Source: Mytilinidion resinicola (lineage: Eukaryota > Ascomycota > Dothideomycetes > Mytilinidiales > Mytilinidiaceae). From it: a stretch of DNA of 64,000 nt. The translations under genes were made by a program, and so were the position numbers. Location: the NCBI RefSeq assembly GCF_010093595.1, contig NW_022985455.1, positions 1-64,000 of the forward strand, read 5' to 3'. This document shows, in pieces, positions 44,662-55,088 of the stretch (positions within the stretch are counted from its first letter, which is position 1; each line of letters opens with the position of its first letter). The notes under the pieces were generated by a model. The model saw only the letters and a program-made list of their open reading frames with translations. It was not told the origin of the DNA and searched no databases.

Positions 44662-45924
44662 CTAAGCAGCGGCTCCTGGAGTACGCACAGCATCGTCCCA
44701 GAAGTTTTGGAAGTAATGAAGAGGAGACGTCACTCGGTAATCACGCCCATACTCGATAATCCTCTCCTTCAGTCCGTCTCCTTCTAATCTCGCGACAGGC
44801 TTGCCATCCTTCTTGAAAAGAACAATCGTCTCATCCTGGTAGAGATTGTCCAAGACCAGGGACTCAAGGGCTAATTCTTCTGCAACTGACTCTAGGAAGG
44901 ATGTCCATTTCCCCGAGACAAGGACTGCGTTGCGTAAGGTAAGATGCTTGAGAGTCTTCTTGGACGTTTTCAGAAGTCGCATGAGGCTTGGCTCCTTTGC
45001 CAGGATAAGGCCGAGGGTACACTTTTCGAGGTATGGTAGTTTCACCAGCCTGCCTACATCCTCAAAAACGTCTTCTTCCCGTGACGAATAGACATGGCAA
45101 GATAAATCCAGCTCTCGAAGCGAAGGCATCCGCGAAAGTAGTCGAGCGACATTAGGAGACTTTTCCAGACCTGGCATCCATCCTCTGGTCGGGTTCATCC
45201 AATCCCGCAAATCGATCTTGAGTACTCGTAGGTTGGCAAAAGCATGCCGAAGATTCGAGTACTGCCAAGCCATGAACCTCATCTTCCCAATAGTGACAAA
45301 GCCATGTCGATGCTCTTTTGATACGGTAATTTCGTCAACAGTCAATCCGCTAAATGCAATGGCGCTCATTGTCGTCATGAAAGGCCGGGACATTTCGTCC
45401 TGGCAGCGGCGCATGTGATACATAGAATCTTCTGGTTCCATACTGTCAAAGCCATCATAGATAAAGGTGATAGTGCGGAGATGTCGGATGATCAGAAAGG
45501 CGAGGCTCAGCAATTTGCGGTCCGTTGCGTTGCTGAATGACTCCAAAATCGTGGGCTTCTGTTTTTCTAAGAGATCGCGCTCGATCTCCAAGAGGCTTCG
45601 TAGCCCAGCAGCATCGAGGGAGGCATCATGGATCTTCTTGCCAATCGCGGTAATTTGTTTCTCAAAGACTGGAGTGGCGTTGATGAACAGATGACTGAGT
45701 GGTGGTCCCAGCTGAGGGTGTCGCGCGACTTCGATAAGGCCCTTCAAACTTTTGGAAGTCAAGTTGATGTGTTTGCGGCTGAAGAAGCGGTCCTTGAAGG
45801 GGTGGTGAATCTGGTCTCGAATCGATTGGCACGTTAGTCGTAGATTCTTGACATCTGGCAAAGGTAGATTGTATGCAATGTTTTCGACGAGCTCCGTTGG
45901 GAGTTTTATTAGTTGAGATGACAT
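44662..45924 (-). CDS. F-box domain protein
   Basis: Single exon, 420 residues from ATG 45924. An F-box occupies about residues 5-45 (IKLPTELVENIAYNLPLPDV, NLRLTCQSIRDQIHHPFKDR). The remainder has irregular leucine-rich segments (LRVLKIDLRDW, LRELDLSCHVYS, LKHLTLRNAVLVSG) as in many fungal F-box proteins of unknown target. It would act as a substrate receptor of an SCF ubiquitin ligase. The start is clear and no intron is needed. Confidence 0.82.
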   Translation of the reverse strand: MSSQLIKLPTELVENIAYNLPLPDVKNLRLTCQSIRDQIHHPFKDRFFSRKHINLTSKSLKGLIEVARHPQLGPPLSHLFINATPVFEKQITAIGKKIHDASLDAAGLRSLLEIERDLLEKQKPTILESFSNATDRKLLSLAFLIIRHLRTITFIYDGFDSMEPEDSMYHMRRCQDEMSRPFMTTMSAIAFSGLTVDEITVSKEHRHGFVTIGKMRFMAWQYSNLRHAFANLRVLKIDLRDWMNPTRGWMPGLEKSPNVARLLSRMPSLRELDLSCHVYSSREEDVFEDVGRLVKLPYLEKCTLGLILAKEPSLMRLLKTSKKTLKHLTLRNAVLVSGKWTSFLESVAEELALESLVLDNLYQDETIVLFKKDGKPVARLEGDGLKERIIEYGRDYRVTSPLHYFQNFWDDAVRTPGAAA

Positions 45925-46719
45925 TGCGTTACGCCCAGCAATGTCGAGGGTAACCTAGGTGCTAGGTAGGTTGGAAGTGGGGAGTTGAACGGCGTCGGCC
46001 GATCCACTTCCGTTTGCCACTCTAACCGCGTTAGTCGACGGAAGCACGTGACCAATAAGACAGTCATTCATCGTTTAAGGAGCGCGTCTTCTGCACTACA
46101 CTCCTAGGATACGCTTCCTTGACGACGTTCCAATTGTAAGCAGACGCTCGAAGGAATTCCATGGGCGCGAGACTTCGCCGAGAGATGCCCACATCCTGGT
46201 TCAAGTAGCCAGTCGGGACATTCCGCCCGGTTCATCTCACTCCCAGCTTCTGCGGATTACTCACACCTGTACAGCTGCGCCCTCCATCATTCTCGGGACT
46301 GCGAGTCTTCCTTGCGCAAAGGGTGGCTTTAGTCAGCGACGCAACGCCATTGGACCGTTCAGAGAAACAACGATTAGAAACCTCGGGAATAAACTAGCTA
46401 TGGCATCATCGCCACCAATCCGCAAACGTGAGGGGAGCGTCAACGACGTCGTTTGATGACCAAAGTCGTTAATTTCTAATCCACACACTTCATATATAAC
46501 CAGCAAAGACTGCTCGGTATCCGAACATCATCAGTCTAGTGTCTAGCATCAGCTTCTTCACTCTATCCAGCACATAACGAGATTCCATTGTCTTCAATCT
46601 TCTATCATAACTCAATTCATAGCATCTTCACAACGTTCTCGAGAACTACACTAAAAGCTCTCCCAAAACTCCATCCTCTACACTCACACATACCCAAATC
46701 AACCCTCTCCAAATCCACA
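45925..46719. promoter_or_regulatory. Divergent promoter region
   Basis: About 800 bp between divergent genes. The final 200 bp before 46720 are pyrimidine/A-rich (for example CTCTCCAAATCC), with a TATATAA near 46494. No specific regulator site is claimed. Confidence 0.4.
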
Positions 46720-47622
46720 ATGGCCACCACAACCACCCTCCAACCCACGGCCGCCTCCCCCCAAGTCTTCCTCTCCAACTCCCCCACCCCCGCCACCCAA
46801 GATCTCCCCATCCCGCGGGGCCCCGTCACCAGCACCCTCTCCTTCTACCAACCCCCCGCCGACAGCTCCGCGCCCTTCAACTACGTCGAAACCCCGCCCG
46901 CAGGCCAGCCCCAGCGCAACTTCGGCGAAAACCCGCAACCCGTGCAGCTGTCCGACCTGCGCGGGCGCGAATCAGCCTTCACCCTCGACTCCAACGCCTT
47001 CGCGGCCCTGTCCCACGTCCCCTCCGCCGCGACCGACTGGTCCTCGGACGCGCACATCAAGGCCGTCTACTACCCCGAAGTCGAGCGCCTGCTCCTCGAC
47101 AACCTCCCCGGCGCGCACAAAGTCGTGCTCTTCGACCACACCATCCGCCGCAACACGCCCAACGCGACGCGCGGCCCCGTCACCCGCGTGCACATCGACC
47201 AGACGCCCGCGTCCGCCGCGGCGCGCGTGAAGCTGCATCTGGGCGCCGACGAAGCGGACGAGTTGCTGAAGGGGCGGTACCGCATCGTGAACGTGTGGCG
47301 GCCGCTCAACGGGCCGGTGGTGGCGCACCCGCTGGCGGTCGCGGACAGCGCGACGGTGCGGGATGAGGATCTGGTGGGCGTGCAGCACCGGTATCCCGAC
47401 CGCAACGGGGAGACGGCGGGGGTCGCGTATAACCCGGGCCAGGCGTGGTATTACTGGAGCGGGATGCGGAACGACGAGCGCTTGTTGCTGAAGTGCTCGG
47501 ATAGCGATGAGACGGTGGGGAGGTGGGGGCGGGTGCCGCATACGGCGTTTGTGGATCCGCGGACGCCCGAGGGGGCGGTGGGGAGGGAGAGTATTGAGGT
47601 TAGGGCTTTGGTGTTTGGTTGA
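46720..47622 (+). CDS. AsaB-like hydroxylase/desaturase family protein
   Basis: Single exon, 300 residues from the ATG at 46720 (MATTTTLQPTAASPQVFLSN). The frame is open upstream to 46588 but has no family features there. Motifs: FNYVETPPAGQPQRNFG, VQLSDLRGRESAFTLDSNAF, YYPEVERLLLDNLPGAHKVV, FDHTIRRN, GPVTRVHIDQTPASAAARV, RYRIVNVWRPLNGPV and WYYWSGMRNDERLLLKCSDS. These match the CmcJ/NvfI/AsaB family, whose members include putative oxygenases of secondary metabolism. The HxD in VHIDQT is a candidate metal-binding pair. No other pathway gene is adjacent, so the substrate is unknown. The codons are strongly C-biased compared with neighbours. Confidence 0.85.
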   Translation: MATTTTLQPTAASPQVFLSNSPTPATQDLPIPRGPVTSTLSFYQPPADSSAPFNYVETPPAGQPQRNFGENPQPVQLSDLRGRESAFTLDSNAFAALSHVPSAATDWSSDAHIKAVYYPEVERLLLDNLPGAHKVVLFDHTIRRNTPNATRGPVTRVHIDQTPASAAARVKLHLGADEADELLKGRYRIVNVWRPLNGPVVAHPLAVADSATVRDEDLVGVQHRYPDRNGETAGVAYNPGQAWYYWSGMRNDERLLLKCSDSDETVGRWGRVPHTAFVDPRTPEGAVGRESIEVRALVFG

Positions 47623-47886
47623 GGGGATGAGTGTATGGGTTTATGGAATGGGGGGGTGGCGTTTGGTTATTTAGCTTCATAGTTTACATCGCATAATGCA
47701 TAGTTTTAGACGCTATCATTTGTATGGCTTGATTATGTGCAATTTCCGGTCTTGCAGCTGGGTATTGTATCCATACTTCTCATGCAGTTTTTCACCATTC
47801 CGCTCGTGATCAGACGCAAATCACTGGATAAAATCAAAGTTTTCCTTGATTTCAATGAGTGCAAGCACCTCCATGCATAAGCCAGT
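47623..47886. other. Convergent 3' spacer
   Basis: About 260 bp between the AsaB-like and UBE2O-like stops. Nothing else seen. Confidence 0.4.
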
Positions 47887-50800
47887 TTAGGAACTAGCGT
47901 CTCGCGATTTGAGCCCCTCCAGCCTCTTCACCTGCCTCTTGAGCATCATCACTGCCCCGAGACTGATGATGTTCAGCCCATCCTGTACATCGCCTTCACT
48001 TTTTTGTTCACTTCGCTCGATGATTGCATTTGCAGCGGCAATAGCCTTGTCGAGTAACTTTGGTGCATCAGGTGACTGATCTTGATACAACCACTTCAGC
48101 TCTTCGTCGAAAGGAGTTACATTCTGCGTCAGAGCATGCGTGATGAATGCCCTGGCACGGAAGTACGCCCGCTCAGTATAGAGAGCAGACGGCAGTGAGG
48201 TCTCTGGGGTGTTCTGGTGGATGTCATAGCCTGCCTCGTCTATTGAAACCTGTGTTAGCGTGTCCAGTACTGTCATATACTACATAGAAGGAGATACTTG
48301 CTGTAATAAGGCTCCTTGACTAGGACCAGCCCCATGATGCTCACTAGCACCTGCAATACAGTACTCTTGGCAGCGTTCCAGTTTTCGTTCCGCTCATCGG
48401 CGTGCCAAGTGCCGAGCAGACTAAGACAGATCTTTCCATCCTCGTAGAGATTGGGATTGACAGGTCCTTGTCCGTCAGTCCAAGAGTGGAAAAAGGCTTC
48501 AGGGGGCGAGTTGGGAAAGGATGATCCAAGGTGCATGTCGATGATAAACGGAGCATATTCGTAGGGAGTATCAGAAGGCCCTATGATGAGAACACGAAGC
48601 AAGTCCATGCGGGATTCCCAGGTCCGAACGAAGATGCCAGGCGGTAGTGAGTTGCGGAGAATTTTGAACTCTTTTTGAACACGACGGGTGTACACCGAGT
48701 TTGAAGGCCTTGAATGGTCGATGTAATGATGCTCCGCTGGGAGTGTGTCGAGAATAAGAAAAGGAGACGCATGTGTTCCTTTTGTGAGATTGAATGCCTC
48801 TATGCCAACACTCGAAGCTGGATTTCCAACAACTTGAACCGCTGGTTTTGGATCAGAGTTTTGTTCTGAGCAGGTTGTTGCTGCAATCGGCAGTTTGGCA
48901 GCGTTAGTGATGTTCCTCAAGGAAGACGGCAGAGCTCGTTGTTGATTCTGCTCAACATTCGGTCGTATCGATCCAGTTGGCACATCGGTAGATATCTCTG
49001 ACTCTAACTCAGGCGTAGTTTTGGATGTCTCGACACCGTTCTCTGGAAGCGAGAGATCCGGTATATCATGCATAGATATGTCTGAGCTGCCATCTTCATC
49101 CTCGGTAGACCACGCCGAGTCCTCATCTGCTGAGATGTGTTCAACTCTGCCGTCGTACTCGACCCACATGTCTTCGTATTCAGAGGTGTCTCCCATGCTC
49201 GTGTCCTCATAGTCATTCGGGTCGTCGTCATCTGCATCCATAGAGTGATAACCATCGTTGTAGAAGTCCGAATCCATGTCGCTGCTATGTACTAGAGTCA
49301 CTCGCTCTGGTGCCACTCGGACATCCACAACGGTGTCTGCTGCACCCAAGCGAATCGTTAGCTTTCCATCTAATCCGAGGTCGATGACCTCGCCGAAAAG
49401 GTGACATAGGCGTAGCCCGGGAGTGGATTCAAGACGATCGACTAATCTCTTCATCTCTGCGTCTGTGATGGGTGTGATCCACTCTGTCTGAGACTCGGGC
49501 ATAATCTTTACATAGTCGCCCCGCCGTCTCGTCAGCCCGACATCTCTGATGTCGTAAAGGCTTATGTCTTCTTCCACGGTCCCAATCTTTCCCGTTCGGC
49601 ATGGATAGATGAGGTCGTGCCCAGTGAAACGGATATCGGCATTCTCAAACCACCGGACTGTAGCTATCCTGTCGACGGCTTTGACGCGCTGAACCACACC
49701 GACTTTGGCAGGTTTGAAGGCCCAACTAGACTCTTCGAATTGTTCGTCCGCCTTCTCCTTGCTTGCTACGATTTCTCCAGGCCAAACTTCGTCAGTATCG
49801 TCCATGTTCGGATCCGGGATGAGCGAAGTTGAGCTATCCTCGGAGATACTCAGGTCCTGCCATAAGACCTTGACACTCGTGTGCGTCTGCATGACGAGGT
49901 ATACGTTCATGTCAAATCCTTGTGTGTCGGTCCTCGGGATCCGCTCAACCTTGCCTTGTGGAAGGCCGTTGGGAAGAATTTTGGTCCCATCATATTTCAC
50001 AGAAGCTCCAGTTAGGTCTTTGAATCGTACCCGATCGCCTACGGTCACGTCTGCCATGTGGTAACTCCGGTCCATAACATTGCCCGGCGTCAGTGATGGC
50101 GGATTCTTAGTGTGGTCATAAACGCGAAGATCTCCAGACTCAAGTACGTCCAGACCGAGATCCGTTGGGGGCTCCCTGTATCGTGGCCGTGCGTTATTCG
50201 GATCAGCCTTGAAGCTCTGGGTAAGCCATCTGACAGATATCTCCACGGTACGCACCTCCACAACGGTGCCATGTGGATTAAGGTTTGGGTTCCAAGATCC
50301 GTATTTCCATCTGCCTCTCCGCAAGTTTCCCTTCTTAGTTTTGACCTTGTCTCCCACGTGTACTCGTTCCACTGTCTGGTCGTCCGCCTCAAGCTCATTA
50401 GCACGCTCGACAACCACGACATAGCCATTGTCAAGGCGTATAGCCACTTCGTCGTGAAGCTCTTCAATGCGGCCAACCCAGTCATCGTACAGGACAAGCG
50501 CACCCTCCTGGTATTCGTGCACATATTGCAGCTCCTCGGCAGGCACAGTTCGGACGCACATGTTTTGTTGGGAGATCTGGTTAAGCTCTACTTCTTGAAT
50601 GGCGGCAGTCGGCAATATCGTGCACTCGGCCCTGGTTCCAATGACAGTTCCAGTCATGGGACTCAAAGCGTCTCTCTTGACGACGTCGCCGATGAAAAAT
50701 GCGCGATCCAGAAGCTCCAGTTCCGACTCCGGTATCAGCTCGGTCACATATTCAGTCTGCCATGACACAAGACAGGTCCGTCGGGGTGGCACGCCAGTCC

Positions 50801-51275
50801 TCATGAAAGCGTGGAACTGCGCCTCGGAAACGTCGTCATGCTTCAGTATAGGCTCTGGATAGTCTCGCTGAGGTGCAGGCTCATGGCTGTCGACGTCGCC
50901 GAACGTTCGATCCACCACGCCTATCCGGTACTTGTCGTCCTTTGCGCCGATAGTATCGTCCACGCAGAAGGTCACCGCCTGTGCGGCCATGGCCGTTGAG
51001 TCGCCCCCTTGGCCCAATCGGTAGTACTGTACAAGTCTGCGGTATTGTATGAGTCGCTGCTGCGGAGTGGATAGGCTCGGAGAGTCTCCTTCGTCTTCGT
51101 CGTCGCAGGAAAAGTCGTCGGCGTCGCGAACCGGCTGGTTGTTCACAGGCGAAGGAACCGAAGTGATGCGCAGTGGTAGAGAAAGGGCGTTGGCGAGAGC
51201 CTCAAGCGGCAGGAGGCGGCGTGGTCTAGAAGAAGAAGGCGAAGAATCGGGGGGTTCTGAGGGCGACAGAGGCAT
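47887..51275 (-). CDS. UBE2O-like large E2 ubiquitin-conjugating enzyme
   Basis: Two exons (51275-48302 and 48239-47887) give 1108 residues. Residues 1-750 hold repeated small beta-rich modules ([42 protein letters not shown]) as in human UBE2O. An acidic stretch ([18 protein letters not shown]) and the UBC domain follow. The catalytic centre reads [18 protein letters not shown] with Cys in GKICLSLL, and the junction gives EPYYNEAGYD. UBE2O works as a combined E2/E3 that ubiquitinates unassembled proteins in mammals. The same role here is an inference. The intron (48301-48240) has a GCAAGT donor, a GC-AG intron. The head-to-head neighbour is COG8. Confidence 0.93.
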
Positions 51276-51731
51276 GGCGGAGTGAAGTGTCCTGACGAGC
51301 CCCCGTCAAGTGGGGGTGTGTCCAGATGCAGCCTGCTGCCACGCCCACCGAGTTGTGAAGGTCAGGGCGTGCAGCGGAACGCGGGCGCGTTGGCGAGGAA
51401 GAGCTTCTCGAGAAAAGAGAGAGCTGTCAGTTGCGTATAGTGAATGTGTGCAAATCATAGTAATAGTCAAACAGTTCGTGTCCGTGGCCGCAAGTGCCAA
51501 AGTGTCTCTTGCCACGATTTTTCTGCGGTGCACGGAAGCTCAAGGGCACCCTCATCAGAGGTGACAGCGAGCCAAGCAAGCGTCACGGTTGCACGGCTGC
51601 GTGTCCCCCGGGAGCTTGACAGAATCCAGGTCGGTTTGAATCCTCCACCCGCAGTTGGGGCTGCCAAGAATCGTCAATCGCACTCTCGGGGGTGACGCGG
51701 AGAGCACCACGAAGGCATCGAACCCGCAACC
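51276..51731. promoter_or_regulatory. Bidirectional promoter region for the UBE2O-like and COG8 genes
   Basis: 456 bp separate the two start codons, which point away from each other. Both 5' leaders and both promoters must lie here. No named factor site is asserted. Confidence 0.5.
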
Positions 51732-53216
51732 ATGGCCGACCCGCTCTACGAGCTTCTCGTGCCCTATTTCGACTCCAAGGAGGCCTCCCCCAGACCCGCC
51801 CCGTCTGCCGCCGATCCCACCACGTCCACCTACCTTGCCCGCCTGACCACGCTGCCTCTGCTGGCCCTCAGCTCCTCCGAACAGCAGTCCCTGTCGCAAA
51901 GCTCGCAGTCGCTTCTCCGCTCGCTGCAGACCCTCTCCAAGAAATCCCACAAGTCCATCATCTCCTCCTCCGGCCGCCTCGCGAATCTTCGAGACACACT
52001 GCCAAAGCTGGGGCACGAGACGGGAGAGGTGCGCCATGGCATACCGAAGCTGGAGAGCGAGGCCCTGCGCTTCTCGGAGAAGTACTCCAAGACGGTGGAG
52101 AACCCCATCCTCGACCGGCGGAGAAAGGCCATGCTGTTAGCTAGGAACGTGGATCGCGTCTCCGACCTTCTCGACCTGCCCACCCTGCTGTCGTCCGCAA
52201 TCTCCTCGTCTACCGCACCCTCCCAAGCCCCCGCAGCTTCGACATCTACAGCCACCAACGCCAACTATGCCTCTGCGCTGGATCTCCATGCCCATATCAA
52301 ACGCCTCCATACACTCTATCCGAACCTGGATCTAGTAACTTCCATTTCAGCTCAAGCGGAACACGAGATGAAAGGCATGACTACGAATCTCATTGCGAGT
52401 CTCCAGTCACAGGGCATAAAGCTTGCTGGAGCCATGCGGACAATTGGATGGCTTCGGCGAGTAGCCCCAGAGCTAGACGAGGCGTGGACTCTGAAAAAGC
52501 CCACAGCTATTGGAAGCAGCGAGGGTGCACTTGGGGCGCTCTTTCTTGTATGTCGACTAACAAACCTCCTCTCTATGCTCGAGGCTCTAGATCCCCTACG
52601 AGAACTTGCAGATCAGGAGACGGCGAGAAGAACCGCCAGTGGGGCCAAGGCCAATGGATCCAGCGATAGATGGTCAGGCGGTCAGCAAACGGAGCGATAT
52701 CTCAAGCGCTACATTGAGATATTCCGCGAGCAAAGTTTCGCCATAATATCCATGTATAAGAGCATTTTTCCTGCGGCTCTACCGCCGCCAGGGTCAATCG
52801 CTGAACCAGATGAGCAAAAGAGCAAGCTCCCCTCGACCTCTCTACCAGCAGACAAGAAGTTACCGGAAGATGACACCCTGCAGCCTTTGCCATCAGCTCT
52901 CGCGACGTTTCCACTTCATTTGGTTGATCTTCTCTTCGAAACCCTGAAGAGATATCTTCCAAATGTGCAAGATCGTTCATCACGGGACAGCTTATTTACC
53001 CAAGTGCTGTATTGTGCTGGGAGTCTCGGCCGGCTAGGTGGCGACTTTGGTATGATGCTCGCATTATTAGAAGAGGAGATGAATGAAGGCTCTGAGGATG
53101 AAAAGGAAGAGGAGGAATGGGTCGAAGTGATGAAGAAGCACCGGATCCAGGCCAGCAGATTGGAACTGCTGGCGAGCGGCGTTGGCACCAACAGAACCGT
53201 CAGTCCATCGCATTGA
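51732..53216 (+). CDS. COG8: Conserved oligomeric Golgi complex subunit 8 (Dor1 family)
   Basis: Single exon, 494 residues. The N-terminal Dor1-type region is clear: MADPLYELLVPYF, YLARLTTLPLLAL, EQQSLSQSSQSLL, KKSHKSIISSSGRL, RFSEKYSKTVENPILDRRRK, LLARNVDRVSDLLDLPTLLS, and AAMRTIGWLRRVAPEL-like GAMRTIGWLRRVAPELDEAW. The C-terminal part includes RYIEIFREQSFAIISMYKSI and ends in an acidic stretch. COG8 is a lobe-B subunit of the COG tether needed for retrograde vesicle traffic within the Golgi. Length and order fit filamentous fungi, and no defect is seen. Confidence 0.93.
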   Translation: MADPLYELLVPYFDSKEASPRPAPSAADPTTSTYLARLTTLPLLALSSSEQQSLSQSSQSLLRSLQTLSKKSHKSIISSSGRLANLRDTLPKLGHETGEVRHGIPKLESEALRFSEKYSKTVENPILDRRRKAMLLARNVDRVSDLLDLPTLLSSAISSSTAPSQAPAASTSTATNANYASALDLHAHIKRLHTLYPNLDLVTSISAQAEHEMKGMTTNLIASLQSQGIKLAGAMRTIGWLRRVAPELDEAWTLKKPTAIGSSEGALGALFLVCRLTNLLSMLEALDPLRELADQETARRTASGAKANGSSDRWSGGQQTERYLKRYIEIFREQSFAIISMYKSIFPAALPPPGSIAEPDEQKSKLPSTSLPADKKLPEDDTLQPLPSALATFPLHLVDLLFETLKRYLPNVQDRSSRDSLFTQVLYCAGSLGRLGGDFGMMLALLEEEMNEGSEDEKEEEEWVEVMKKHRIQASRLELLASGVGTNRTVSPSH

Positions 53217-53857
53217 GCATAGCGAAATATCCGATATTTTTACCTGATATAAGTTCGCTTTCGTGTCCTCTGATTATTGTTAACTCCGAAGGTGAAAGTC
53301 ATATCCCAAAAGGAGCATGTTTAGGATCCCGATCCGGATCGAAGTGCGATGGTTTCGGACGAACACAGAGCGCGATCGTTGTTTCAGACGCGCATAACAT
53401 TCCTTCGCGATTCCTACCAAGAGCGGAACACCACAACTAACGAAAGTGTCGTAAGCTTCCAATACAAATCGCAACACATGCTCAAAGAGGGTCATCATGC
53501 GTATTGGGCTGCGCCTCCACGGGATCGCCACAGCCATGTCGCACAGACGTTACTCAACCTCCATAAGCCTCATGGCTCAGCCGCCGCAATGCTCGGGTTT
53601 TGCGCGTGCCTAATCGTGAGGAATGAGTGTATTAGAGGCTGACCTCCCGGGCACGTTCCTCAAACCTTGCGACCGTCTTCGTTCATCGCAAACGGAAGTC
53701 TTCCAGCCATCGCAATTTACGAGTTTAAGAGCGCGATATTGATCAACCACTCCCATATTTGAAAACTTCTTTCATTGTGCTTTGATCTTACTACGAATCT
53801 CAATTCTACCTCAAATATCACTACCGCATCTTTTCTCAACCTGCGCACATCACCACC
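53217..53857. other. Intergenic, nothing recognised
   Basis: About 640 bp, 3' side of COG8 and promoter of the next small gene. Confidence 0.4.
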
Positions 53858-54256
53858 ATGTCCTCCCCAAACTCCACCTCCCCACCCACAACTCCAAGCC
53901 TGCAACCCGAGCTCTCCGCACCCGAGGAACCCCTCTTCACAGAAATCAACATCCCACTCCCCGCCCTGCCCGCCTCTCCATCGCCCTCGCCCTCGAAACC
54001 CCGCCACCGCTCCATCAGCCTCTCGTCTCTCTCCTTCCACCGCCACGACTCCTCGTCCTCCCACACATCACACCAGTCGCCCTCACATACCCACACCGCG
54101 AAACCCGACGAGAAGCGCGCAGCCGGCCTAGCTACGATCAAGGAGCACCAGACATCGGCGTTGCGGTCGCGGACGCAGACGCTGGGCGCGTTGGCGGTGG
54201 CGCCAGCTGTGCTGATGCTGTCGGCGGAGCTGTTTACGCCCGGGAGCGGGGGATGA
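53858..54256 (+). CDS. Small Ser/Pro/His-rich protein, unknown
   Basis: Single exon, 132 residues (MSSPNSTSPPTTPSLQPELS...). Residues 1-85 are Ser/Pro/His-rich and probably disordered. The C-terminal 45 residues (KRAAGLATIKEHQTSALRSR, TLGALAVAPAVLMLSAELF) form a basic helix followed by a hydrophobic segment that could be a tail anchor or amphipathic helix. The coding texture and clean start after a CA-rich leader suggest a real gene, but I do not recognise the family. A run of 42 G begins 57 bp after the stop. Confidence 0.5.
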   Translation: MSSPNSTSPPTTPSLQPELSAPEEPLFTEINIPLPALPASPSPSPSKPRHRSISLSSLSFHRHDSSSSHTSHQSPSHTHTAKPDEKRAAGLATIKEHQTSALRSRTQTLGALAVAPAVLMLSAELFTPGSGG

Positions 54257-54312
54257 AGTGCTGATGTTGGCAAGGGGAACTGCGAATGAATTTCTGAGCG
54301 CGGAAGACCCGG

Positions 54313-54313
<1 letters not shown>

Positions 54314-54355
<42 letters not shown>
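54314..54355. repeat. Homopolymer run of 42 G
   Basis: Uninterrupted G from 54314 to 54355. Tracts of this length are rare in fungal genomes and prone to sequencing and assembly error. A true tract could form G-quadruplexes. Confidence 0.97.
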
Positions 54356-54356
<1 letters not shown>

Positions 54357-55088
54357 ACTGCGCTGAGCTGGGGGCGTAGAAGCACAGACCTAGCGTGTGG
54401 CCTATATTTTGGGACGAAGGAGCGCGGTCGGTCGGTCGGTTGGAGGCGCTGCGCAGCGCTGTGAGTGAGATGTCGCCGGACGTCTGGACCCTAGAAGGAG
54501 AAAGGTGAATGGGGTGTGTGAATGCGGATGTTCACGCAAGAGAGGCTCACGTGTAGCAGAATCTCACCGCAGAAGCCATTATTGTCATATTCACAAATTC
54601 ACGACTCCACCACAGAACAGAGCTTGTCGCGCAAAGATGCACTGAAAATTTCAAATAAAGTCTTTCTCATTGATTCTGCACATCCGATGCTTGCCTGAAC
54701 CTCAAAAAAGACCGCCTATAGTGAGCTCATGTATGCTTGAGCTCATGCTCATGATCATGCCGAACAGAGATATATGCCCATGCTAGCCAAAATTGGCTAA
54801 ACACAACAATGCAAGAGGGGGTATGCCTAATCCTAACCGATGCCGATGCAAAAAAAGAGACCATTTCACGAGAGCCCATCCAACACCGTTTTTGTCGTGA
54901 CCCGTTCGTTGATTGCAATGAAATGCCGACGGTCGTGTCCGACCAGCCTGATAAGAGTTCCGAAATGTAACAAGTGAAAAGTGAGAACAAAAGAAATAGG
55001 GCACAGGAATGCCGAGCATCGGAAGGATTCGCGAGACGCTTCACGCTCGCTATGTCGGAAGTGCTCTGTCAAGGCAGCTGGATCCGTC
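54356..55088. other. Intergenic, nothing recognised
   Basis: About 730 bp. It includes a GGTC microsatellite (54427-54438) and the 3' untranslated region of the next gene. Confidence 0.4.

Noticed and set aside
46588..46719. 44-codon N-terminal extension of the AsaB-like protein
   Set aside because: His/Ser/Thr-rich leader without family features. The ATG at 46720 follows a typical CA-rich context.
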